A stretch of 64,000 nucleotides of DNA from Hippasteria phrygiana (lineage: Eukaryota; Echinodermata; Asteroidea; Valvatida; Goniasteridae): positions 124,001-188,000 of the forward strand of contig JAZGUH010000445.1 in the NCBI GenBank assembly GCA_037893225.1. Reading direction: 5' to 3'. The notes below the pieces were generated by a model. The model was not told where the DNA came from and ran no database searches. It saw only the letters and a list, made by a program, of their open reading frames with translations. The translations under genes were made by a program, and so were the position numbers. The first letter of the stretch is position 1. Each line of letters begins with the position of its first letter. Of the stretch, positions 1-9,695 are shown piece by piece.

Positions 1-185
1 TAGATCTGGCGCTACATGTTGCAATCATCGGCGGCTTCCTAGAGTTAAAACTTGTGGAGAAAATTCAAACCTCGCAATGTTTATTTTCTTTCCGGCCAAC
101 ATCTGCGTGCATATTACCTTCTATTTATTGCTCCATGCCTGTCAAATTCCCTGGGGTATGACTTGCTTTACTCATTCATAATTGC
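1..185 (+). repeat. Partial monomer at the left edge (G-type tail, 1-bp deletion)
   Basis: The window opens at phase 47. The tail has 'tctgcgtgc', 'atgcctgtc' and 'ggggtatgact' (one base short), as in G and D/G monomers. The head lies outside the window, so the class cannot be completed. Confidence 0.9.
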
Positions 186-226
186 ATGAAATATCAACCA
201 AATACAGTAATTTTGACATGTATGGA

Positions 227-245
227 TAGCTTAGATCTGGCGCTA
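227..245 (+). promoter_or_regulatory. A-box / D-arm-like hairpin in monomer (example copy)
   Basis: TAGC at 227-230 and GCTA at 242-245 are perfect complements around an 11-nt loop containing AG and GG. This resembles a tRNA D-arm, and the preceding 'ggatagct' resembles the tRNA-type A box of RNA polymerase III promoters. It recurs in nearly every monomer (phases 42-60). Class F changes one loop base. Copies reading 'ggccctaca' break the stem. The resemblance is seen in the sequence; any promoter activity is inference. Confidence 0.3.
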
Positions 246-288
246 CATGTTGCAATCATCGGCGGCTTCCCAGAGTTAAAACTTGTGG

Positions 289-319
289 AGAAAATTCAAA
301 CCTCGCAATGTTTATTTTC
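289..319 (+). other. Near-invariant 31-bp block of the monomer (example copy)
   Basis: Phases 104-134, from 'agaaaattc' through 'cctcgcaatg' to 'tttattttc', read the same in every monomer I scanned. The only deviation I noticed is in the monomer at 15496, where 'acctcgc' reads 'acccccgc' near 15612. Bases on both sides vary between classes. Such a block could be a protein-binding site, by analogy with conserved motifs in other satellites, or may simply not have mutated before homogenisation. Confidence 0.6.
294..302 (+). promoter_or_regulatory. B-box-like motif in monomer (example copy)
   Basis: 'attcaaacc' matches the RNA polymerase III B-box core GWTCRANNC at 8 of 9 positions; the first G is A. 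It lies 48 bp after the D-arm-like hairpin and 12 bp before a TTTT run at 315-318 that could act as a Pol III terminator. It is conserved in essentially every monomer. The bases flanking the 7-nt TTCAAAC loop (gaaaa / ctcgc) do not pair, so no T-arm forms and this is not a functional tRNA gene. Confidence 0.25.
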
Positions 320-1808
320 TTTCCGGCTAACATCTGTGTACATGTTACCGTCTATTTATTGCTCCATGCATGTCAAATTCCCTGGGGTATGGACTTGCTT
401 TACTCATTCATAATTGCATGAAATATCAACCAAATTTAGTAATTTTGACATGTATGGATAGCTTAGATCTGGCGCTACATGTTGCAATCATCGGCGGCTT
501 CCCAGAGGTAAAACTTGTAGAGAAAATTCAAACCTCGCAATGTTTATTTTCTTTCCGGCCAACATCTGTGTACATATTACCGTCTATTTATTGCTCCATG
601 CATGTCAAATTCCCTGGGATATGGACTTGCTTTATTCATTCATAATTGCATGAAATATCAACCAAATGCAGTATTTTTGACATGTATGGATAGCTTAGAT
701 CTGGCGCTACATGTTGCAATTATCGGCGGCTTCTTAGAGTTAACACTTGTGGAGAAAATTCAAACCTCGCAATGTTTATTTTCTTCCCGGCCACCATCTG
801 TGTGCAGATTACCTTTTATTTATTGCTCCATGCATGTCAAATTCCCTGGGGTATGGACTTGCTTTACTCATTCATAATTGCATGAAATATCAACCAAATT
901 CAGTATTTTTGACATGTATGGATAGCTTAGATCTGGCGCTACATGTTGCAATCATCGGCGGCTTCCTAGAGTTAAAACTTGTGGAGAAAATTCAAACCTC
1001 GCAATGTTTATTTTCTTTCCGGCTAACATCTGTGTACATGTTACCGTCTATTTATTGCTCCATGCATGTCAAATTCCTTGGGGTATGGACTTGCTTTACT
1101 CATTCATAATTGCATGAAATATCAACCAAATTTAGTAATTTTGACATGTATGGATAGCTTAGATCTGGCGCTACATGTTGCAATCATCGGCGGCTTCCTA
1201 GAGTTAAAACTGGTGGAGAAAATTCAAACCTCGCAATGTTTATTTTCTTCCCGGCCACCATCTGTGTGCAGATTACCTTTTATTTATTGCTCCATGCCTG
1301 TCAAATTCCCTGGGGTATGGACTTGCTTTACTCATTCATAATTGCATGAAATATCAACCAAATGCAGTAATTTTGACATGTATGGATAGCTTTGATCTGG
1401 CGCTACATGTTGCAATCATCGGCGGCTTCCTAGAGTTAAAACTTGTGGAGAAAATTCAAACCTCGCAATGTTTATTTTCTTCCTGGCCAACATCTGTGTG
1501 CATATTACCGTCTATTTATTGCTCCATGCATGTCAAATTCCCTCGGGTATGGACTTGCTTTACTCATTCATAATTGCATGAAATATCAACCAAATGCAGT
1601 AATTTTGACATGTATGTATAGCTTAGATCTGGCGCTACATGTTGTAATCATCGGCGGCTTCCCAGAGTTAAAACTTGTGGAGAAAATTCAAACCTCGCAA
1701 TGTTTATTTTCTTTCCGGCCAACATCTGCGTGCATATTACCTTCTATTTATTGCTCCATGCCTGTCAAATTCCCTGGGGTATGACTTGCTTTACTCATTC
1801 ATAATTGC

Positions 1809-3200
1809 ATGAAATATCAACCAAATACAGTAATTTTGACATGTATGGATAGCTTAGATCTGGCGCTACATGTTGCAATCATCGGCGGCTTCCCAGAGGT
1901 AAAACTTGTAGAGAAAATTCAAACCTCGCAATGTTTATTTTCTTTCCGGCCAACATCTGTGTACATATTACCGTCTATTTATTGCTCCATGCATGTCAAA
2001 TTCCCTGGGATATGGACTTGCTTTATTCATTCATAATTGCATGAAATATCAACCAAATGCAGTATTTTTGACATGTATGGATAGCTTAGATCTGGCGCTA
2101 CATGTTGCAATTATCGGCGGCTTCTTAGAGTTAACACTTGTGGAGAAAATTCAAACCTCGCAATGTTTATTTTCTTCCCGGCCACCATCTGTGTGCAGAT
2201 TACCTTTTATTTATTGCTCCATGCATGTCAAATTCCCTGGGGTATGGACTTGCTTTACTCATTCATAATTACATGAAATATCAACCAAATTCAGTATTTT
2301 TGACATGTATGGATAGCTTAGATCTGGCGCTACATGTTGCAATCATCGGCGGCTTCCTAGAGTTAAAACTTGTGGAGAAAATTCAAACCTCGCAATGTTT
2401 ATTTTCTTTCCGGCTAACATCTGTGTACATGTTACCGTCTATTTATTGCTCCATGCATGTCAAATTCCTTGGGGTATGGACTTGCTTTACTCATTCATAA
2501 TTGCATGAAATATCAACCAAATTTAGTTATTTTGACATGTATGGATAGCTTAGATCTGGCGCTACATGTTGCAATCATCGGCGGCTTCCTAGAGTTAAAA
2601 CTGGTGGAGAAAATTCAAACCTCGCAATGTTTATTTTCTTCCCGGCCACCATCTGTGTGCAGATTACCTTTTATTTATTGCTCCATGCCTGTCAAATTCC
2701 CTGGGGTATGGACTTGCTTTACTCATTCATAATTGCATGAAATATCAACCAAATGCAGTAATTTTGACATGTATGGATAGCTTTGATCTGGCGCTACATG
2801 TTGCAATTATCGGCGGCTTCCTAGAGTTAAAACTTGTGGAGAAAATTCAAACCTCGCAATGTTTATTTTCTTCCTGGCCAACATCTGTGTGCATATTACC
2901 GTCTATTTATTGCTCCATGCATGTCAAATTCCCTGGGGTATGGACTTGCTTTACTCATTCATAATTGCATGAAATATCAACCAAATGCAGTAATTTTGAC
3001 ATGTATGTATAGCTTAGATCTGGCGCTACATGTTGTAATCATCGGCGGCTTCCCAGAGTTAAAACTTGTGGAGAAAATTCAAACCTCGCAATGTTTATTT
3101 TCTTTCCGGCTAACATCTGTGTACATGTTACCGTCTATTTATTGCTCCATGCATGTCAAATTCCCTGGGGTATGGACTTGCTTTACTCATTCATAATTGC
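1809..3200 (+). repeat. 6-mer HOR derivative A/B-C-D-E-F-G/A (1,392 bp)
   Basis: Monomers start at 1809, 2041, 2273, 2505, 2737 and 2969. The first has the A head but the B middle and tail (PEVKL-type middle, gggatatgg), so one monomer was lost by exchange between A and B. The last has a G head ('gttgtaatc') and an A tail ('ggctaac', 'gcatgtc') and regains 232 bp. C to F are canonical. Confidence 0.9.
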
Positions 3201-4591
3201 ATGAAATATCAACCAAATTTAGTAATTTTGACATGTATGGATAGCTTAGATCTGGCGCTACATGTTGCAATCATCGGCGGCTTCCCAGAGTTAAAACTTG
3301 TAGAGAAAATTCAAACCTCGCAATGTTTATTTTCTTTCCGGCCAACATCTGTGTACATATTACCGTCTATTTATTGCTCCATGCATGTCAAATTCCCTGG
3401 GATATGGACTTGCTTTATTCATTCATAATTGCATGAAATATCAACCAAATGCAGTATTTTTGACATGTATGGATAGCTTAGATCTGGCGCTACATGTTGC
3501 AATTATCGGCGGCTTCTTAGAGTTAACACTTGTGGAGAAAATTCAAACCTCGCAATGTTTATTTTCTTCCCGGCCACCATCTGTGTGCAGATTACCTTTT
3601 ATTTATTGCTCCATGCATGTCAAATTCCCTGGGGTATGGACTTGCTTTACCCCTTTTATAATTGCATGAAATATCAACCAAATTCAGTATTTTTGACATG
3701 TATGGATAGCTTAGATCTGGCGCTACATGTTGCAATCATCGGCGGCTTCCTAGAGTTAAAACTTGTGGAGAAAATTCAAACCTCGCAATGTTTATTTTCT
3801 TTCCGGCCAACATCTGCGTGCATATTACCTTCTATTTATTGCTCCATGCCTGTCAAATTCCCTGGGGTATGACTTGCTTTACTCATTCATAATTGCATGA
3901 AATATCAACCAAATACAGTAATTTTGACATGTATGGATAGCTTAGATCTGGCGCTACATGTTGCAATCATCGGCGGCTTCCCAGATTTAAAACTTGTGGA
4001 GAAAATTCAAACCTCGCAATGTTTATTTTCTTTCCGGCCACCATCTGTGTGCAGATTACCTTTTATTTATTGCTCCATGCCTGTCAAATTCCCTGGGGTA
4101 TGGACTTGCTTTACTCATTCATAATTGCATGAAATATCAACCAAATGCAGTAATTTTGACATGTATGGATAGCTTTGATCTGGCGCTACATGTTGCAATT
4201 ATCGGCGGCTTCCTAGAGTTAAAACTTGTGGAGAAAATTCAAACCTCGCAATGTTTATTTTCTTCCTGGCCAACATCTGTGTGCATATTACCGTCTATTT
4301 ATTGCTCCATGCATGTCAAATTCCCTGGGGTATGGACTTGCTTTACTCATTCATAATTGCATGAAATATCAACCAAATGCAGTAATTTTGACATGTATGT
4401 ATAGCTTAGATCTGGCGCTACATGTTGTAATCATCGGCGGCTTCCCAGAGTTAAAACTTGTGGAGAAAATTCAAACCTCGCAATGTTTATTTTCTTTCCG
4501 GCCAACATCTGCGTGCATATTACCTTCTATTTATTGCTCCATGCCTGTCAAATTCCCTGGGGTATGACTTGCTTTACTCATTCATAATTGC
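3201..4591 (+). repeat. HOR derivative B-C(233)-D/G-A/E-F-G (1,391 bp)
   Basis: Monomers start at 3201, 3433, 3666, 3897, 4129 and 4361. The C copy has 'ttaccccttttata' in place of 'ttactcattcata', making it 233 bp. The same variant is seen at 34050, 37991 and 43790. The next monomer is a 231-bp D/G hybrid. The one at 3897 has an A-type head with 'cagatttaa', then the E tail ('ggccacc', 'gcctgtc'). Its switch from A to E falls at about phases 137-145. Confidence 0.88.
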
Positions 4592-4823
4592 ATGAAATAT
4601 CAACCAAATACAGTAATTTTGACATGTATGGATAGCTTAGATCTGGCGCTACATGTTGCAATCATCGGCGGCTTCCTAGAGTTAAAACTTGTGTAGAAAA
4701 TTCAAACCTCGCAATGTTTATTTTCTTTCCGGCCAACATCTGTGTACATGTTACCGTCTATTTATTGCTCCATGCATGTCAAATTGCCTGGGGTATGGAC
4801 TTGCTTTACTCATTCATAATTGC
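4592..4823 (+). repeat. H monomer (T head, 'cttgtgtag', 'aaattgcctgg')
   Basis: This monomer links a 7-mer-type block ending in G to a 930-bp 4-mer block. Diagnostic changes are G to T at phase 103, which creates a stop in the long open frame, and C to G at phase 195. Equivalent linkers sit at 9464, 17351, 35441, 39382, 45181 and 50053. Confidence 0.88.
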
Positions 4824-5753
4824 ATGAAATATCAACCAAATTCAGTAATTTTGACATGTATGGATAGCTTAGATCTGGCGCTACATGTTGCAATCATCGG
4901 CGGCTTCCCAGAGTTAAAACTTGTGGAGAAAATTCAAACCTCGCAATGTTTATTTTCTTTCCGGCTAACATCTGTGTACATGTTACCGTCTATTTATTGC
5001 TCCATGCATGTCAAATTCCCTGGGGTATGGACTTGCTTTACTCATTCATAATTGCATGAAATATCAACCAAATTTAGTAATTTTGACATGTATGGATAGC
5101 TTAGATCTGGCGCTACACGTTGCAATTATCGGCGGCTTCTTAGAGGTAAAACTTGTGGAGAAAATTCAAACCTCGCAATGTTTATTTTCTTTCCGGCCAA
5201 CATCTGTGTACATGTTACCGTCTATTTATTGCTCCATGCATGTCAAATTCCCTGGGGTATGGACTTGATTTACTCATTCATAATTGCATGAAATATCAAC
5301 CAAATGCAGTAATTTTGACAAGTATGTATAGCTTAGATCTGGCGCTACATGTTGCAATCATCGGCGGCTTCCCAGAGTTAAAACTTGTAGAGAAAATTCA
5401 AACCTCGCAATGTTTATTTTCTTTCCGGCCAACATCTGTGTACATATTACCGTCTATTTATTGCTCCATGCATGTCAAATTCCCTGGGGTATGGACTTGC
5501 TTTATTCATTCATAATTGCATGAAATATCAACCAAATGCAGTATTTTTGACATGTATGGATAGCTTAGATCTGGCGCTACATGTTGCAATCATCGGCGGC
5601 TTCCTAGAGTTAAAACTTGTGTAGAAAATTCAAACCTCGCAATGTTTATTTTCTTTCCGGCCAACATCTGTGTACATGTTACCGTCTATTTATTGCTCCA
5701 TGCATGTAAAAAATTGCCTGGGGTATGGACTTGCTTTACTCATTCATAATTGC
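4824..5753 (+). repeat. 4-mer HOR copy I-J-K-H' (930 bp)
   Basis: Monomers start at 4824, 5056, 5288 and 5520. J carries 'ctacacgtt' and 'ttgatttac', K carries 'gacaagtatg', and H' combines the 'gcagtatttt' head with 'cttgtgtag'. H' also has 'catgtaaaaaattgcc', two bases longer than usual, so it is 234 bp. Confidence 0.92.
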
Positions 5754-6449
5754 ATGAAATATCAACCAAATTCAGTAATTTTGACATGTATGGATAGCTT
5801 AGATCTGGCGCTACATGTTGCAATCATCGGCGGCTTCCCAGAGTTAAAACTTGTGGAGAAAATTCAAACCTCGCAATGTTTATTTTCTTTCCGGCTAACA
5901 TCTGTGTACATGTTACCGTCTATTTATTGCTCCATGCATGTCAAATTCCCTGGGGTATGGACTTGCTTTACTCATTCATAATTGCATGAAATATCAACCA
6001 AATTTAGTAATTTTGACATGTATGGATAGCTTAGATCTGGCGCTACACGTTGCAATTATCGGCGGCTTCTTAGAGGTAAAACTTGTGGAGAAAATTCAAA
6101 CCTCGCAATGTTTATTTTCTTTCCGGCCAACATCTGTGTACATGTTACCGTCTATTTATTGCTCCATGCATGTCAAATTCCCTGGGGTATGGACTTGATT
6201 TACTCATTCATAATTGCATGAAATATCAACCAAATGCAGTAATTTTGACAAGTATGTATAGCTTAGATCTGGCGCTACATGTTGCAATCATCGGCGGCTT
6301 CCCAGAGTTAAAACTTGTAGAGAAAATTCAAACCTCGCAATGTTTATTTTCTTTCCGGCCAACATCTGTGTACATATTACCGTCTATTTATTGCTCCATG
6401 CATGTCAAATTCCCTGGGGTATGGACTTGCTTTACTCATTCATAATTGC
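5754..6449 (+). repeat. Partial 4-mer HOR copy I-J-K
   Basis: Monomers start at 5754, 5986 and 6218 and repeat the previous unit at +930 bp. H' is missing and K ends in 'tttactcatt' rather than 'tttattcatt', so K was joined to a different neighbour. Confidence 0.9.
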
Positions 6450-6913
6450 ATGAAATATCAACCAAATTTAGTAATTGTGACATGTATGGATAGCTTAGAT
6501 CTGGCGCTACACGTTGCAATTATCGGCGGCTTCTTAGAGGTAAAACTTGTGGAGAAAATTCAAACCTCGCAATGTTTATTTTCTTTCCGGCCAACATCTG
6601 TGTACATGTTACCGTCTATTTATTGCTCCATGCCTGTCAAATTCCCTGGGGTATGGACTTGATTTACTCATTCATAATTGCATGAAATATCAACCAAATA
6701 CAGTAATTTTGACATGTATGGATAGCTTAGATCTGGCGCTACATGTTGCAATCATCGGCGGCTTCCCAGATTTAAAACTTGTGGAGAAAATTCAAACCTC
6801 GCAATGTTTATTTTCTTTCCGGCTAACATCTGTGTACATGTTACCGTCTATTTATTGCTCCATGCATGTCAAATTCCTTGGGGTATGGACTTGCTTTACT
6901 CATTCATAATTGC
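6450..6913 (+). repeat. J' monomer plus A/D hybrid
   Basis: J' at 6450 resembles J but has 'taattgtgaca' and 'gcctgtc'. The monomer at 6682 has the A head, 'cagatttaa' and the D tail ('ttccttgggg'). It contains the left breakpoint zone (about 6708-6771) of the 8.1-kb duplication. Confidence 0.87.
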
Positions 6914-7840
6914 ATGAAATATCAACCAAATTTAGTAATTTTGACATGTATGGATAGCTTAGATCTGGCGCTACATGTTGCAATCATCGGCGGCTTCCTA
7001 GAGTTAAAACTGGTGGAGAAAATTCAAACCTCGCAATGTTTATTTTCTTCCCGGCCACCATCTGTGTGCAGATTACCTTTTATTTATTGCTCCATGCCTG
7101 TCAAATTCCCTGGGGTATGGACTTGCTTTACTCATTCATAATTGCATGACATATCAACCAAATGCAGTAATTTTGACATGTATGGATAGCTTTGATCTGG
7201 CGCTACATGTTGCAATCATCGGCGGCTTCCCAGAGTTAAAACTTGTAGAGAAAATTCAAACCTCGCAATGTTTATTTTCTTTCCGGCCAACATCTGTGTA
7301 CATATTACCGTCTATTTATTGCTCCATGCATGTCAAATTCCCTGGGGTATGGACTTGCTTTACTCATTGATAATTGCATGAAATATCAACCAAATGCAGT
7401 AATTTTGACATGTATGTATAGCTTAGATCTGGCCCTACATGTTGCAATCATCGGCGGCTTCCCAGAGTTAAAACTTGTAGAGAAAATTCAAACCTCGCAA
7501 TGTTTATTTTCTTTCCGGCGAAAATCTGTGTACATATTACCGTATATTTATTGCTCCATGCATGTCAAATTCCCTGGGGTATGGACTTGCTTTATTCATT
7601 CATAATTGCATGAAATATCAACCAAATGCAGTATTTTTGACATGTATGGATAGCTTAGATCTGGCGCTACATGTTGCAATCATCGGCGGCTTCCTAGAGT
7701 TAAAACTTGTGGAGAAAATTCAAACCTCGCAATGTTTATTTTCTTTCCGGCCAACATCTGCGTGCATATTACCTTCTATTTATTGCTCCATGCCTGTCAA
7801 ATTCCCTGGGGTATGACTTGCTTTACTCATTCATAATTGC
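6914..7840 (+). repeat. 4-mer X block (927 bp)
   Basis: Monomers start at 6914 (E), 7146 (F-like head with PELKL middle and 'gtgtacatatt'), 7378 ('ggccctaca', 'ccggcgaaaatc', 'ccgtatattt') and 7610 (C-like head, G tail, 231 bp). The order recurs seven times in the window. Here the second monomer starts 'atgacatatc' and ends 'cattgataatt'. Confidence 0.9.
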
Positions 7841-9463
7841 ATGAAATATCAACCAAATACAGTAATTTTGACATGTATGGATAGCTTAGATCTGGCGCTA
7901 CATGTTGCAATCATCGGCGGCTTCCCAGAGTTAAAACTTGTGGAGAAAATTCAAACCTCGCAATGTTTATTTTCTTTCCGGCTAACATCTGTGTACATGT
8001 TACCGTCTATTTATTGCTCCATGCATGTCAAATTCCCTGGGGTATGGACTTGCTTTACTCATTCATAATTGCATGAAATATCAACCAAATTTAGTAATTT
8101 TGACATGTATGGATAGCTTAGATCTGGCGCTACATGTTGCAATCATCGGCGGCTTCCCAGAGTTAAAACTTGTAGAGAAAATTCAAACCTCGCAATGTTT
8201 ATTTTCTTTCCGGCCAACATCTGTGTACATATTACCGTCTATTTATTGCTCCATGCATGTCAAATTCCCTGGGATATGGACTTGCTTTATTCATTCATAA
8301 TTGCATGAAATATCAACCAAATGCAGTATTTTTGACATGTATGGATAGCTTAGATCTGGCGCTACATGTTGCAATTATCGGCGGCTTCTTAGAGTTAACA
8401 CTTGTGGAGAAAATTCAAACCTCGCAATGTTTATTTTCTTCCCGGCCACCATCTGTGTGCAGATTACCTTTTATTTATTGCTCCATGCATGTCAAATTCC
8501 CTGGGGTATGGACTTGCTTTACTCATTCATAATTGCATGAAATATCAACCAAATTCAGTATTTTTGACATGTATGGATAGCTTAGATCTGGCGCTACATG
8601 TTGCAATCATCGGCGGCTTCCTAGAGTTAAAACTTGTGGAGAAAATTCAAACCTCGCAATGTTTATTTTCTTTCCGGCTAACATCTGTGTACATGTTACC
8701 GTCTATTTATTGCTCCATGCATGTCAAATTCCTTGGGGTATGGACTTGCTTTACTCATTCATAATTGCATGAAATATCAACCAAATTTAGTAATTTTGAC
8801 ATGTATGGATAGCTTAGATCTGGCGCTACATGTTGCAATCATCGGCGGCTTCCTAGAGTTAAAACTGGTGGAGAAAATTCAAACCTCGCAATGTTTATTT
8901 TCTTCCCGGCCACCATCTGTGTGCAGATTACCTTTTATTTATTGCTCCATGCCTGTCAAATTCCCTGGGGTATGGACTTGCTTTACTCATTCATAATTGC
9001 ATGAAATATCAACCAAATGCAGTAATTTTGACATGTATGGATAGCTTTGATCTGGCGCTACATGTTGCAATTATCGGCGGCTTCCTAGAGTTAAAACTTG
9101 TGGAGAAAATTCAAACCTCGCAATGTTTATTTTCTTCCTGGCCAACATCTGTGTGCATATTACCGTCTATTTATTGCTCCATGCCTGTCAAATTCCCTGG
9201 GGTATGGACTTGCTTTACTCATTCATAATTGCATGAAATATCAACCAAATGCAGTAATTTTGACATGTATGTATAGCTTAGATCTGGCGCTACATGTTGT
9301 AATCATCGGCGGCTTCCCAGAGTTAAAACTTGTGGAGAAAATTCAAACCTCGCAATGTTTATTTTCTTTCCGGCCAACATCTGCGTGCATATTACCTTCT
9401 ATTTATTGCTCCATGCCTGTCAAATTCCCTGGGGTATGACTTGCTTTACTCATTCATAATTGC
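7841..9463 (+). repeat. 7-mer HOR copy A-B-C-D-E-F-G (1,623 bp)
   Basis: Monomers start at 7841, 8073, 8305, 8537, 8769, 9001 and 9233. All classes are in canonical order and the final G monomer is 231 bp. F carries 'gcctgtc' instead of 'gcatgtc', a variant shared only with its duplicate at 16888. Confidence 0.92.
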
Positions 9464-9695
9464 ATGAAATATCAACCAAATACAGTAATTTTGACATGTA
9501 TGGATAGCTTAGATCTGGCGCTACATGTTGCAATCATCGGCGGCTTCCTAGAGTTAAAACTTGTGTAGAAAATTCAAACCTCGCAATGTTTATTTTCTTT
9601 CCGGCCAACATCTGTGTACATGTTACCGTCTATTTATTGCTCCATGCATGTCAAATTGCCTGGGGTATGGACTTGCTTTACTCATTCATAATTGC
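9464..9695 (+). repeat. H linker monomer
   Basis: It has the T head, 'cttgtgtag' and 'aaattgcctgg', as at 4592. It follows a 231-bp G monomer and precedes the 930-bp 4-mers. Confidence 0.88.

Larger units (their letters stand above)
186..417 (+). repeat. Reference monomer (class A, 232 bp, phases 1-232)
   Basis: This copy is used as the phase reference. By hand count it has 90 G+C in 232 bp (38.8%) and six CpG sites (phases 56, 75, 78, 119, 139, 164). It contains three ACATGT palindromes (phases 31, 60, 155), AGATCT at 48-53 and CATGCATG at 180-187. A further dyad, TTCAT-6-ATGAA, spans the boundary between monomers. Class-diagnostic variants fall mainly at phases 19-26, 39, 47, 63, 68-72, 85-103, 137-167, 185, 195-207, 213-218 and 224. 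Phases 104-134 are almost invariant across the array. Confidence 0.95.
186..1808 (+). repeat. 7-mer HOR copy A-B-C-D-E-F-G (1,623 bp)
   Basis: Monomers start at 186, 418, 650, 882, 1114, 1346 and 1578. All seven classes are present in canonical order. The last monomer is 231 bp because of the single-base deletion typical of G. Class F here has a private change, 'ccctcgggt', near 1535. The block matches 30340-31962 class for class. Confidence 0.93.

Noticed and set aside
220..320. Functional tRNA gene in each monomer
   Set aside because: The bases flanking TTCAAAC do not pair as a T-stem, no clear anticodon arm is visible and only a 4-bp acceptor-like pairing could be drawn. At most a degenerate tRNA-derived sequence.
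294..340. CENP-B box
   Set aside because: The pattern TTCG-N4-A-N2-CGGG or its complement is not present. 'cccggccacc' in classes C and E has a CCCG but no matching CGAA part.
308..363. AATAAA polyadenylation signals on the minus strand
   Set aside because: Two TTTATT stretches per monomer give minus-strand AATAAA, but this is expected in AT-rich satellite sequence and no minus-strand gene is visible.
3640..3665. Mobile element scar at 'ttaccccttttata'
   Set aside because: It is a 1-bp longer local replacement shared by four C monomers, without terminal repeats or duplicated target. It is best treated as a class marker.
5690..5725. Site-specific insertion at the poly-A expansion 'gtaaaaaattgcc'
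   Set aside because: It is only a 2-bp length change inherited by all H' monomers. There is no target-site duplication or inserted element.
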